A DNA stretch of 64,000 bases, from contig NZ_CP117883.1 in the NCBI RefSeq assembly GCF_028736215.1, positions 7,254,001-7,318,000 on the forward strand, read 5' to 3'. Positions within the stretch are counted from its first letter, which is position 1, and the number at the start of each line of letters is the position of its first letter. The position numbers and the translations under genes are program-made. Under the pieces are notes generated by a model. It saw nothing but the letters and a program-made list of their open reading frames with translations, was not told where the DNA came from and made no database searches. This DNA is from Mucilaginibacter sp. KACC 22773 (GTDB lineage Bacteria > Bacteroidota > Bacteroidia > Sphingobacteriales > Sphingobacteriaceae). Below are positions 15,850 through 24,667 of this stretch, piece by piece.

Positions 15850-17826
15850 ATGAGCTGGTGGCAATATTTATTACTAGTAAACATTTACCTGGTTTTGTTT
15901 TACGTGTTTTATGTTTTGTTGCTGCGTAAGGAAACCTTTTTTCAGTTAAACAGAATTTATCTTGTCACGGCGGCATTGCTGTCATTTTTTATACCCGTTA
16001 TACAGGCCGATTGGGTGCAAAACCTTTTTATAACCCAACAGGTAAAATATACTATATATAGCATTCCCGTAATTCAATACCAGTTTAGTGCAACAGAAAA
16101 CAGCCATCTTAAAATGGGCGAAATTTTGGCATTTTTGTATTTAACGGGCATTTTAATTTTATCGGCCAGGCTTACCTGGCAGTTGTTTAAACTACGCCGC
16201 GTTATGCGGATGCCCAAAGCCGAAGTGCCTTATTCTTTTTTTAAAACGGTAAAACTAAGTGAAGATAGCCCGGATAATGCCGTTATTGAAGCGCATGAGC
16301 AAGTGCATGCGCAGCAATGGCATTCGGCCGATGTGCTGCTGGTAGAAATGGTGATGATCATTAACTGGTTTAACCCGGTAGTTTACCTGTACCGTATTGC
16401 TATTAAACATATTCACGAGTATATTGCCGACAGGCAGGCCGTACAAGCCGGCGCCAGCAAAGCCGACTATGCATTGCTACTGTTGAGCCAAACATTTAAC
16501 AGCCCGGTACACCGGCTGGTAAATCCTTTTTTTAATCATAGTTTGTTGAAACAACGCATTATGATGCTGCAAAAAAACAAATCGCAACGCATTTCGCTCA
16601 TAAAATATGGCCTTTCGGCGCCCCTGTTTATATTAATGCTGGTTTTATCTTCGGCCACCATTAATAACAGCAAAACAGTTACTGCTATCAACAATAAGGC
16701 CAGGGAAATATTTATAATGCCGGCATCGCAGGTAGGGCTGGCCTCCATGATGCCTGATGACAGGCAGCCGTTTGCAAACGCCCGAAAAAGCACCGAAGCA
16801 AATACAAGTAAAAAGGATACAAGTAAAGTATTTTCGTCGGTTGAGCAATTGCCCGAGTTTCCGGGCGGCGTTCCCGGATTTATGAAATTCATAAGTATGA
16901 ATATCAGGTATCCGCAAGATGCAAGGGAGAAAAAAATACAGGGCAGAGAGTTTTGTTCATTTATTATCGAAGAAGATGGATCACTATCGCACATAAAAAC
17001 GTTACGTGGAATTGATCCTTCGTTAGATGCCGAGTCTATCCGGGTGCTTACACTCTCGCCCAGGTGGAAGCCGGGGATGCAAAACGGAAAACCTGTACGA
17101 ACTCAATACTCCGTTCCCATAAGTTTTGCACTGGAACTTGATAACCAAGTTAATAAAGCAGAAGATCAACCAGTAGCCGCCCCTGCCGACGTTTACAATA
17201 CGGTATCTGATTTGCCTGCTTTTCCGGGCGGCTTTGAGGCATTAAGCAAATTTTTGGCCACCAATATAAAGTATCCAAAAGATGCCCGGGAAAAAGGAAT
17301 AGAAGGGCGGGTAATATGTACGTTTGTGATAGAAACCGATGGTACATTATCAAACATCAAGGTTTCCAGAAGCGTTAGTCCTGATGTGGATGAGGAAGCA
17401 ATGAGGGTACTTAAACTATCGCCCAATTGGATACCAGGCAAGCAAGCCGGTAAAACGGTGCGCGTACAATATAGCATACCTATCAGCTTTAAACTGAACG
17501 ATGATAAGCACCCTATTAAATCTATCGGAACTAAAACAGGCAAAGTAATATCAGTAAACGATAACACGCCGTTTTACACAGGCGTTGAAACTCCAGGCGA
17601 TACAATTAAAGATAATGCATCGCACCAATTACGCTTAACCGGGAAGGCCGATTATAAATATCAACCGCTTTATGTACTGAATGGAGAAATATCCTCTGCA
17701 ACAGCAGTTAACCTGCTTGACGTTGATAAAATAGAATCAATAACCGTTTTGAAAGACAAAAGCGCGATAACCCTCTGGGGCGACAAGGGAAAAAATGGCG
17801 TTGTGGTGGTAAAAACCAAGAAATAG
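15850..17826 (+). CDS. BlaR1-like M56 metallopeptidase fused to two TonB C-terminal domains and a plug-like tail
   Basis: This is a 658-residue membrane protein. Its N-terminus has about three transmembrane helices (about 4-25, 36-52, 90-112), then the zinc motif HEQVH at 149-153 and the conserved HEYIADRQAV. A last helix lies near residue 260. Two TonB_C-like repeats follow, both with FPGG, IRYP/IKYP, DAREK and LSPxWxPG signatures. The final 55 residues (LYVLNGEISSATAV, then GKNGVVVVKTKK) resemble a TonB-receptor plug fragment. It is the sensor partner of BlaI. The repeats may act as periplasmic binding modules. Confidence 0.88.
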   Translation: MSWWQYLLLVNIYLVLFYVFYVLLLRKETFFQLNRIYLVTAALLSFFIPVIQADWVQNLFITQQVKYTIYSIPVIQYQFSATENSHLKMGEILAFLYLTGILILSARLTWQLFKLRRVMRMPKAEVPYSFFKTVKLSEDSPDNAVIEAHEQVHAQQWHSADVLLVEMVMIINWFNPVVYLYRIAIKHIHEYIADRQAVQAGASKADYALLLLSQTFNSPVHRLVNPFFNHSLLKQRIMMLQKNKSQRISLIKYGLSAPLFILMLVLSSATINNSKTVTAINNKAREIFIMPASQVGLASMMPDDRQPFANARKSTEANTSKKDTSKVFSSVEQLPEFPGGVPGFMKFISMNIRYPQDAREKKIQGREFCSFIIEEDGSLSHIKTLRGIDPSLDAESIRVLTLSPRWKPGMQNGKPVRTQYSVPISFALELDNQVNKAEDQPVAAPADVYNTVSDLPAFPGGFEALSKFLATNIKYPKDAREKGIEGRVICTFVIETDGTLSNIKVSRSVSPDVDEEAMRVLKLSPNWIPGKQAGKTVRVQYSIPISFKLNDDKHPIKSIGTKTGKVISVNDNTPFYTGVETPGDTIKDNASHQLRLTGKADYKYQPLYVLNGEISSATAVNLLDVDKIESITVLKDKSAITLWGDKGKNGVVVVKTKK

Positions 17827-18048
17827 GTGTGGATGGTTATGAATGTGCAAGTTTCAAGTATGCTGATGGTTGCATTATACGCGCAGGTTATACTATTCAA
17901 AAAACACTATCATCGACTAATACCTGGCAATATTTTGGTTTAATGCCCCCGGCAATTTGAATTGCACTGGTTAGAGTTATTTACCGGTTAAATCTTTTTA
18001 ATTTAGCTTAGCACCGTTATAAACCCTGAAAGCAAAATACTTATTGCT

Positions 18049-18471
18049 ATGAACAACGCCATCAATATAACAATCAACGCTATACAACACATTGGTATTC
18101 CTGTTACCGATGTAACTGCCTCCCAATTATTTTATAGCCGGCTTGGGTTTAACAAGGTAATGGAGGCACCTTTTACCGACAATGGCGGCACCGGTACCTG
18201 CGTAATGATGCAACGAGGCAATATGATAATGGAACTGTACCAGCTACCCGGGGCAGGCTTGTCAGAAATCCGGGCAAGAGGTAACGGCCATATCGACCAT
18301 GTGGCCTTTGACGTGTCCGATATCGATGAAGCTTTCAACGTAATATCTGAAGCCAGGTTTAATGTGATAGAGCCCGAACCGGTGTTTCTTCAGTTTTGGA
18401 AAAATGGGTGTAAATATTTTAATATTACCGGGCCAGACGGCGAGCGGCTGGAGTTTAACCAGGTACTTTAA
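18049..18471 (+). CDS. VOC superfamily protein (glyoxalase/bleomycin resistance/dioxygenase fold)
   Basis: This 140-residue protein contains the paired beta-alpha-beta-beta-beta modules of the vicinal oxygen chelate fold. IQHIGIPVTDVTASQLFYSRLGF opens the first module with a metal-ligand His, GHIDHVAFDVSDIDEAF opens the second, and ITGPDGERLEFNQ closes with the ligand Glu. The substrate cannot be inferred. It is a single gene with no operon partner. Confidence 0.85.
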   Translation: MNNAINITINAIQHIGIPVTDVTASQLFYSRLGFNKVMEAPFTDNGGTGTCVMMQRGNMIMELYQLPGAGLSEIRARGNGHIDHVAFDVSDIDEAFNVISEARFNVIEPEPVFLQFWKNGCKYFNITGPDGERLEFNQVL

Positions 18472-18592
18472 TAGCTATATGGCGCTCCACATAAGAAACA
18501 TTGTTGAAACATGATTGGCCGTTGTGGGCCACAACTGAACATCTTAGGGGTTTAAGCGTTATTTGCTTACTTTAGCATTAAGCTTACCGTAC

Positions 18593-19420
18593 ATGAAAAA
18601 TACCGCATACTTTTTACTGGCCCTGGCTATAGCAGCCAGCCTGGCATCCTGCTCGCCTAAGGGTCCCTACGCCCTTACCAACAAAGTGTACAAACACCAA
18701 ACAGACTCAGTACTTGAAGTGATATCCCGTGAACAGCCGGCCATGCTACAGGATAGCCTGGGCGTTCAGATACCCAGCGAATGGGTTGGTACCGTGAACT
18801 TTAACGCCAGGAAGCCTAACTATGTGATCATCCATTTTACGGCCCAGGATTCGGCCAAACAAACGCTCAAAACTTTTACACTGGTAAAGCCGCAGGTGAG
18901 CGCCCATTACGTGGTAGCCAAGGATGGCAAGGTATACCACATGCTAAATGATTACCTGCGCGCCTGGCAGGCCGGCATCAGCAAGTGGGGCAGCATTACC
19001 GATATGAACAGCTGCTCTATAGGTATCGAAATTGATAACAACGGGCACGAGCCTTTTAATGAAGTACAGGTAAAAAGTCTGCTGGCGCTGCTGGCACAGC
19101 TTAAAAAAGCTTATAATATTCCAACAGCCAACTTTATCGGGCACCAGGATATTGCCCCGGCCCGCAAGCCCGATCCTGGGCCGCTGTTCCCCTGGAAGTT
19201 GCTGGCCACCAAAGGCTTCGGATTTTGGAGCGATGAGCTGCTGGAGCTTCCGCCCGACAACTTTGACTATGCTACCGCGCTGCGCCTGATTGGTTACGAT
19301 ATCAGTAACCTGCCGGCTGCCATAACCGCCTTTAAACGCCACTTTGTACAGGTAGAGGACAGCCCGGTTATGAGTCAGCTTGATTTGAATGTATTATATA
19401 ATGTGTACAGGAAATATTAA
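18593..19420 (+). CDS. N-acetylmuramoyl-L-alanine amidase lipoprotein (Amidase_2)
   Basis: This 275-residue lipoprotein has its lipobox in SLASC near residue 20, which fixes the start at 18593 and not at the longer upstream frame. The Amidase_2 catalytic core is visible as VIIHFTAQ, then AHYVVAKDGKVYHM and CSIGIEIDNNG, and FIGHQDIAPARKPDPGPLFPW with zinc-ligand His and the DPGP motif. It cleaves the amide bond between MurNAc and the stem peptide in the periplasm, in cell-wall turnover or recycling. It is a single gene. Confidence 0.9.
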   Translation: MKNTAYFLLALAIAASLASCSPKGPYALTNKVYKHQTDSVLEVISREQPAMLQDSLGVQIPSEWVGTVNFNARKPNYVIIHFTAQDSAKQTLKTFTLVKPQVSAHYVVAKDGKVYHMLNDYLRAWQAGISKWGSITDMNSCSIGIEIDNNGHEPFNEVQVKSLLALLAQLKKAYNIPTANFIGHQDIAPARKPDPGPLFPWKLLATKGFGFWSDELLELPPDNFDYATALRLIGYDISNLPAAITAFKRHFVQVEDSPVMSQLDLNVLYNVYRKY

Positions 19421-19496
19421 AAGAAAGACAGGCCTGGGAGGTCAATCCGGAGAATGAGCTTTATTATCTCCACTCTTTTGTTTGGCCTTCAATAAA

Positions 19497-20525
19497 CTAC
19501 CCATCAAAGGATATCTCCACATTGTTGCTTACCGGGTGGCCAGTGCAGGTGAGTACCAGGCCAGCGGCTATATCGGTATCGGTGAGCACATCGTTTTTGG
19601 CCATCTCCACCTCGCCGCTAACACGTTTGGCGAGGCAAGTAGAGCATACACCATTGCGGCAGCTATAGGGCAGGGGCAAATTGTTTTGCAGGGCGGCCTG
19701 TAAAATAGATTGGTTTTCGCCCACGGGCAAATCGTGCAACTCGCCTTTGAATCTGATCCTGATGTTACGGGGAGGGAAATTGGTGGTGGAGCCGGTTACC
19801 GCTACAGTCTCTAAAACAAAATTTTCCTTCCGGATCTGGCTGGGTTCAATCCCCATATATATCAACGCAAAGCGGATCATCCGCATGTACGGGAATGGGC
19901 CGCAGAGGTAAAATTCGGTATTTTTAAGTTTTGCGGGTACTATTTGCCGGGTTAAGGTTTCAACCCTATCGGCATTTAGCCGATTGGCTTCGCTGCTTAG
20001 AAGGTGGATAACAGCAAACCTATTGGCATGCTGTATGGCCAGTTGATTAAGCTCGTTTTTAAACAGTATGGCGCTGGCATCCTGACTGCTGTAAATAATT
20101 GTAAGCCGGCTTTTGCCTGCCCGGTTCAGGATATATTTTACCTGCGAAAATATAGGGGCAATGCCACTGCCGCCTGCAAAAAATAATATAGATTTATCTT
20201 GTTCATAACCACTCACTATAAACCTGCCCGCCGGCGCCAGGGCATTGAGCATATCGCCAACCTTTATTTTAGTAAGCATAAAGCGCGAAATTTCGCCGTT
20301 GCTGATACGCTTTACGGTGATGGAAAGCAGTGGCTCGTCTGGCGATGAACTTAGGGAATACGACCTGCGGATTTCCTCGCTCCGGTGGTTAAATATCAGT
20401 GTCAGAAATTGCCCGGCTTTATAACGCAAAGGCGGGCCCGACGAATTGGACAGGTAAAAGGTGGCCGTATCCGGAGTTTCCCACTTAATTTGCTCAACTT
20501 TAAGTTTTAGTATATCGATGGTCAT
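19497..20525 (-). CDS. Ferredoxin-NADP reductase-type oxidoreductase with C-terminal 2Fe-2S domain
   Basis: This 342-residue protein has an FAD-binding domain (RRSYSLSSSPDE) followed by an NAD(P)-binding domain (FFAGGSGIAPIFSQ) and a C-terminal plant-type ferredoxin with CRNGVCSTC and a later Cys in LTCTGHP. This order is that of the electron-transfer subunits of PaaE/VanB/Hmp-like oxygenase reductases. It passes electrons from NAD(P)H through FAD to the iron-sulfur cluster. The partner oxygenase is not in the window. Confidence 0.88.
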   Translation of the reverse strand: MTIDILKLKVEQIKWETPDTATFYLSNSSGPPLRYKAGQFLTLIFNHRSEEIRRSYSLSSSPDEPLLSITVKRISNGEISRFMLTKIKVGDMLNALAPAGRFIVSGYEQDKSILFFAGGSGIAPIFSQVKYILNRAGKSRLTIIYSSQDASAILFKNELNQLAIQHANRFAVIHLLSSEANRLNADRVETLTRQIVPAKLKNTEFYLCGPFPYMRMIRFALIYMGIEPSQIRKENFVLETVAVTGSTTNFPPRNIRIRFKGELHDLPVGENQSILQAALQNNLPLPYSCRNGVCSTCLAKRVSGEVEMAKNDVLTDTDIAAGLVLTCTGHPVSNNVEISFDG

Positions 20526-20528
20526 ATG

Positions 20529-20566
20529 TTAAAAAAACGGCCCCGTTGCGTTGTACGGGGCCGTTT
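20529..20566 (-). terminator. Rho-independent terminator of sodA
   Basis: A perfect 12-bp stem (AAACGGCCCCGT and its complement) encloses an 8-nt loop. A T-run follows on the minus strand, 25 nt after the sod stop codon. The plus strand also has a shorter T-run. Confidence 0.88.
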
Positions 20567-20590
20567 CTGTTTTTAAATACCTGCTTAAAA

Positions 20591-21202
20591 TTAAGCTATT
20601 GCTTTTGCATAAAGCTCGGCAACATGTGCCCAGTTGATTACGCTCCAGATGCCCGCCAGATAATCAGGACGGCGATTTTGATATTTAAGGTAATAAGCAT
20701 GTTCCCAAACATCGATACCTAAAATCGGGGTGCCTTGTACTTCGGCAATATCCATTAAAGGGTTATCTTGATTTGGAGTTGAGCAAACGGCCAGTTTTTT
20801 ATCAGCAGTAACAATTAACCATGCCCAGCCCGAGCCAAAACGGGTTGCACCGGCTTCGTTAACTTTAGTTTTTAAATCGGCAATTGAACCAAAAGTGCTG
20901 GTAATTGCGGCAGCTAAAGCACCTGTAGGTTCGCCGCCACCATTTGGTGAAAGCAAAGTCCAGAACAGGGTGTGGTTGTAATGACCACCACCATTGTTGC
21001 GTACAGCAGGCGCGAATTTTGAAATGTTTTTGATGATATCCTCAATGCTGCTATCAGCTTCTGGCTTACCTTCAAGGGCTTTATTTAAATTAGTAACGTA
21101 AGCCTGGTGATGTTTACCATGGTGAATTTCCATAGTAAGTTTATCAATGTGCGGTTCCAATGCATCGGTAGCGTAGGATAACGCCGGTAGTGTAAATGCC
21201 AT
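20591..21202 (-). CDS. sodA: Superoxide dismutase (Fe/Mn type)
   Basis: This 203-residue enzyme dismutates superoxide. The start is at 21202 (MAFTLPALSYATDALEPHID), where the family N-terminus begins; the longer frame adds 37 unlikely residues. Metal ligands are visible as His in EPHID, His in NHTLFW, and the DVWEHAYYLKYQN motif with Asp and His. Residues such as GGGHYN fit the Fe/Mn group, and the metal cannot be assigned with certainty. It has its own terminator. Confidence 0.96.
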   Translation of the reverse strand: MAFTLPALSYATDALEPHIDKLTMEIHHGKHHQAYVTNLNKALEGKPEADSSIEDIIKNISKFAPAVRNNGGGHYNHTLFWTLLSPNGGGEPTGALAAAITSTFGSIADLKTKVNEAGATRFGSGWAWLIVTADKKLAVCSTPNQDNPLMDIAEVQGTPILGIDVWEHAYYLKYQNRRPDYLAGIWSVINWAHVAELYAKAIA

Positions 21203-21302
21203 AATTACAATTTTAAAGTTTAATGATTGTTGTGTAACAAATATAAGAGTAGATTTTACTTTTTGTTCTAAAAATATTGTCAAGGTTGTGTCGTAAGAAA
21301 GT

Positions 21303-21379
21303 TCATGGTTCATAGATCATAGTTCATGGTAGCTTCACTGTCTGCTAATCGCAGCAGGCCATGATCTATGAACCATGAT
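21303..21379. repeat. Intergenic inverted repeat (TTCATAG word) between tadA and sodA
   Basis: Arms 21303-21322 and 21359-21379 share TCATGGTTCATAGATCAT nearly perfectly. The same words are used at 6384-6475 and 7038-7137, 14 kb away. The region extends outward with more degenerate copies up to the tadA stop codon. Confidence 0.7.
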
Positions 21380-21399
21380 CCATCGTCTATGAACAAATC

Positions 21400-21870
21400 C
21401 TACTTCCTCTTCCCCTTGAAAAAATTCTTCACCAGCTCCGAGCATTCGTTTTCGCGGATGCCGCCGGTGATTACGGTTTTAGGGTGCGTTATTTTTTGGT
21501 TAAGCCTGCCAAAACCCAGTTTAACATCGTAGGCCCCAAAAACTATCCGCGCCACCTGGAACCAGTATGATGCCCCGGCACACATTACACAAGGCTCCAT
21601 AGTAACATACAAGGTGCATCCTTGTAAATATTTACCCCCCATAGAATTTGCAGCTGCGGTAAGCGCCTGCATTTCGGCATGGGCCGATACATCGTTAAGG
21701 CGTTCGGTAAGGTTATGGCCGCGGCCAATAATTTTGCCGCCATATGTTACTATAGCGCCAATCGGTATCTCATCTTCCTCAAGTGCGTAGCGTGCCTCTT
21801 TTAAAGCCTCGCCCATAAAAAAATCGTCGGGAGATATGGCGGGTTCGTCTTCGAAATTTATATACCTCAT
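21400..21870 (-). CDS. tadA: tRNA-specific adenosine-34 deaminase / nucleoside deaminase
   Basis: This 156-residue cytidine-deaminase-fold enzyme converts A34 of tRNA-Arg to inosine. The catalytic HAE motif is at 64-66 and PCVMC at 93-97, giving the zinc ligands His and two Cys and the proton-shuttle Glu. The N-terminus FFMGEALKEARYALEEDEIPIGA matches TadA rather than guanine deaminase, though the two groups are close. Its start codon follows the stop codon of the upstream CsaA-like gene directly, so they are co-transcribed. Confidence 0.9.
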   Translation of the reverse strand: MRYINFEDEPAISPDDFFMGEALKEARYALEEDEIPIGAIVTYGGKIIGRGHNLTERLNDVSAHAEMQALTAAANSMGGKYLQGCTLYVTMEPCVMCAGASYWFQVARIVFGAYDVKLGFGRLNQKITHPKTVITGGIRENECSELVKNFFKGKRK

Positions 21871-22206
21871 TTAAATCAGTTTACTGCCGTTGGGCACGGG
21901 TTTATCAACGGCTGCCAGCACAATGTCGCCATTTTCATCGGCAAAACCGGTCACCAAAAACTCCGACATGAATTTGCCAATTTGCTTTTTAGGGAAATTG
22001 ATCACCCCCAAAATCTGTCTGCCAATAAGGGTGTCTTTTGTATAGTGTTTAGTAATTTGTGCGCTCGACCATTTGATGCCAAATTCGCCAAAATCAACCT
22101 TCACCTTATAGGCTGGCTTGCGTGCCTCCGGGAAATCAAGGGTCTCTAATATGGTTCCTGCCCGCAGTTCTACTTGTTCAAAATTTTGCCAGGTAATGGT
22201 TTCCAT
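21871..22206 (-). CDS. csaA: CsaA-type tRNA-binding/chaperone protein
   Basis: This is a 111-residue EMAP-II-like OB-fold protein of the CsaA group, which binds tRNA and has been tied to protein secretion. The start at 22206 (METITWQNFEQVELRAGTI) matches the family; the longer frame is discarded. The body has ARKPAYKVKVDFGEFGIKWSS and the C-terminal GFADENGDIVLAAVDKPVPNGSKL. The gene ends immediately before tadA. Confidence 0.9.
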   Translation of the reverse strand: METITWQNFEQVELRAGTILETLDFPEARKPAYKVKVDFGEFGIKWSSAQITKHYTKDTLIGRQILGVINFPKKQIGKFMSEFLVTGFADENGDIVLAAVDKPVPNGSKLI

Positions 22207-22274
22207 AGTGGCAAAGGTAAAAACATGTGGATTAGAATCAAGAGGCATTTGCTAACTTGTAACCGCTATAACAT

Positions 22275-22318
22275 AACAAACCCCGATATGCCATTGGTTC
22301 AGCATATCGGGGTTTGTT
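22275..22318 (-). terminator. Rho-independent terminator after the beta-barrel gene
   Basis: A perfect 17-bp stem (AACAAACCCCGATATGC and its complement) encloses a 10-nt loop. The minus strand continues into an AT-rich tail, and the plus strand also shows T residues, so it could act in both directions. Confidence 0.8.
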
Positions 22319-22349
22319 TATTATTTGTTATTGTTGGCTGGCTGTCGGC

Positions 22350-22931
22350 CTATAAAATCTTAAAACCAACGCTTAAAGCCCAAAGGTTTTGGCGCTGACC
22401 ATAGTTAGAGTTTACTTTGGATAAGCCACCCTCATAACGCAGATCGGCAGTTATTGCGCCGATATCAACGCCGGCACCAGCCTGAAAACCTAATGTGCTT
22501 TTGTTGTAGTTACCAAAATCTGCAATTGCGCCCGATCCGTTAGCTGTCAGACTTTCGCTTTTATCCAGCTGGTAGGTATAAATTGGCCCGGCCATTACAC
22601 GAAAATTTAAATCTTTTCCTCCAAATGATTTACCAAGCAATAATGGAACGTTCAAATTGGTGAACCTTACTTTTCCGCTAAATGATTGAGAATTGTCGCC
22701 TGAATCAAATTTTCCACCTGTTCCGCTTAAATACAATTCGGGCTGTAAATAAAGGCCGCTGCCTATGCGGGCAAATAAACCTGCTTGATATCCAGTTAAG
22801 GTCGACTCTTTTACATTGTCGGCGTTTATTTTAGAAAAATTGACACCACCTTTAACACCCAAAGAAAACTGTGCCTGCGCGCTGATGCTCACTGCTATCA
22901 GTAATGCGGCACTTAATAAATACTTTTTCAT
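22350..22931 (-). CDS. Outer membrane beta-barrel protein (PorT-like)
   Basis: This 193-residue protein has a signal peptide (KKYLLSAALLIAVSISAQAQ) followed by a single small barrel of alternating aromatic strands. FSLGVKGGVNFSKIN opens the barrel and LWALSVGFKIL closes it with the aromatic C-terminus needed for BAM insertion. It belongs to the large Bacteroidota family of OMP_b-brl_2 proteins of unknown role. It is transcribed alone with a strong terminator. Confidence 0.85.
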   Translation of the reverse strand: MKKYLLSAALLIAVSISAQAQFSLGVKGGVNFSKINADNVKESTLTGYQAGLFARIGSGLYLQPELYLSGTGGKFDSGDNSQSFSGKVRFTNLNVPLLLGKSFGGKDLNFRVMAGPIYTYQLDKSESLTANGSGAIADFGNYNKSTLGFQAGAGVDIGAITADLRYEGGLSKVNSNYGQRQNLWALSVGFKIL

Positions 22932-23135
22932 AAATTTTAATTTTTAGCGGGGCGAAGCTATAATTTTTTCGAATAATTATAACCAAACCCCTTGTTTACA
23001 TAGTTAGTTTACAAACTGGCTGTGTTGATAGCCTGTTTTATTGCCTATCAATTGACGCGCCAAAGTTTTAAACGTTGCTTTCGCCCGTTTTTTATAATCC
23101 GGCCAAAATAATTTTAACAGGGCTAACGCTCGAGG

Positions 23136-24587
23136 CTATTTTGCCAGTAATTTTTCCAGTATATCTATACATTGCTCCAGCTCTGCCGGGGTCGAGGAGG
23201 CAAAGCCCAGCCTGGTAAAATTTGGTGTCAGCAGGCTATTCCCGCCCTGGAAATATAGTCCTTTTTTTAAGGCATGTTGGGCAAGCCTGTTCAAATCTAT
23301 CGCCGAATCAAAATAAGTCCACACGGCCATCCCCCCTTCGGGCACTTTAAATTGTACGTGATTTTTTAGGCGATCATTCAATAATCCGCAAAAAAAATCA
23401 CGGCGCTGCTGATATACCCGTAATGATTTACGGAGATGGCGTTGTATTACACCATTTTGCAATAGCTCGGCCATGGCATTCTCCAGCATAGTATCGCCCT
23501 GGCGGTCAATAGTGCGCCGTAATTTGGCCAAATGTTCAATCACGTTTTCGGGACCAACCAAATACCCCACCCTTATGGCCGGCGAAATACTTTTGGAAAA
23601 AGCGCCACAATACAGCACCATCCCCGCATCATCGGCGCTGGCCAATGGCATCAGCGGTTTGTTTTGGTAATGAAAATCGTAATCATAATCGTCCTCAAAA
23701 ATAATAAAGCCATGCTTTCGGGCCAACTCAAGCAAGCGCACCCTCCTATCGGGCCGCAAGGCTACCGTTGTGGGGTAATGATGGTGCGACGTTACGTACA
23801 CCATGCGCACGGTTTGCCTGCTGCAAAGTTCATCAAGCCTATCTACATCCAACCCGTATTCATCAACCGGCACTTTTAACAGGTTTGCCCCGGCCTGTAA
23901 AAAATTGGCTTCGGCACCCGCCCAGCCCGGTTCGGCGGTAACTACGGTGTCGCCGGCTTGCAGCAGTCCGGTGCAGGCTAAATAAAGCCCCATAACAGTG
24001 CCCCGTACTATCAGGATATTGGCCGGCGTAACCCGCAGGCCGCGGGTAATATTTAAATAAGTAGCCAACTCCGTACGCAACCACGCTGACCCTTTCGGGT
24101 CGGCGTAACCCAAACGGGTATAAGGGTTGCCTGTTAAAAGCTGTGTGCGGTAAGCTCTTGAAAGTTCGGTTACCGGTGCCATGCGGGTGTCTGGGAAACC
24201 ATCGTCAAGGTGCAGATCAATGTTTAAATCGACGATCCCGCGCTGCAGGTGCGGCGCTTCCTTTATGCTAAAGCCGGCTACTTTAGCTACATCGGGACTA
24301 TTATTTAACAACTGCCGGGGCTTTGTTACAGGTAAATGGCCGGCCACAAAAGTTCCGCTGCCCGCATGGCTTTGCAGCCAGCCCTGGGCCAGCAATTCGT
24401 CATAAGCCCTTATCACTGTTTTACGGTGCAGGTTTAGTAAAGTGGCCAGCTGCCGGGTACTGGGCAACCGGTGGCCGGGCTGTAACGTACCCCCTTTTAC
24501 CATCGCCATAAGTTGGTTGGCCAGCTGAATATAAACCGGCAACGGTACCTTTTTATCAATTATTAAGCTTGATGAATATATTTGCAT
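23136..24587 (-). CDS. MocR/PdxR-type regulator (GntR HTH fused to aminotransferase)
   Basis: This 483-residue regulator joins a GntR winged helix (residues about 1-85; PVYIQLANQLMAMVKGGTL, STRQLATLLNLHRKTVIRAYD) to a class I aminotransferase-like domain. That domain carries the PLP-lysine motif GAFSKSISPAIRVGYLVG and the acidic FEDDYDYDF. MocR proteins bind PLP or its aldimine and often control vitamin B6 genes. It is divergent from a PNPOx-fold gene, which fits that. The palindrome ACTAC-N7-GTAGT at 24596-24612 sits 9 nt upstream of the start. Confidence 0.9.
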   Translation of the reverse strand: MQIYSSSLIIDKKVPLPVYIQLANQLMAMVKGGTLQPGHRLPSTRQLATLLNLHRKTVIRAYDELLAQGWLQSHAGSGTFVAGHLPVTKPRQLLNNSPDVAKVAGFSIKEAPHLQRGIVDLNIDLHLDDGFPDTRMAPVTELSRAYRTQLLTGNPYTRLGYADPKGSAWLRTELATYLNITRGLRVTPANILIVRGTVMGLYLACTGLLQAGDTVVTAEPGWAGAEANFLQAGANLLKVPVDEYGLDVDRLDELCSRQTVRMVYVTSHHHYPTTVALRPDRRVRLLELARKHGFIIFEDDYDYDFHYQNKPLMPLASADDAGMVLYCGAFSKSISPAIRVGYLVGPENVIEHLAKLRRTIDRQGDTMLENAMAELLQNGVIQRHLRKSLRVYQQRRDFFCGLLNDRLKNHVQFKVPEGGMAVWTYFDSAIDLNRLAQHALKKGLYFQGGNSLLTPNFTRLGFASSTPAELEQCIDILEKLLAK

Positions 24588-24595
24588 GAAATTGG

Positions 24596-24612
24596 ACTAC
24601 TCATTTTGTAGT
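24596..24612. promoter_or_regulatory. Small palindrome in the mocR/PNPOx intergenic region
   Basis: ACTAC, a 7-nt spacer and GTAGT form a 5-bp palindrome between two divergent genes. It could be a binding site for the MocR protein, although that family more often uses direct repeats. Confidence 0.25.
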
Positions 24613-24667
24613 ATCTGGATCATTATCGCCATCCAATAAACGCATAATTTTACTAAAAAACAAAATC

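Noticed and set aside
20529..20566. Riboswitch before the oxygenase reductase gene
   Set aside because: The structure is a plain stem with T-runs and fits a terminator for sodA better.
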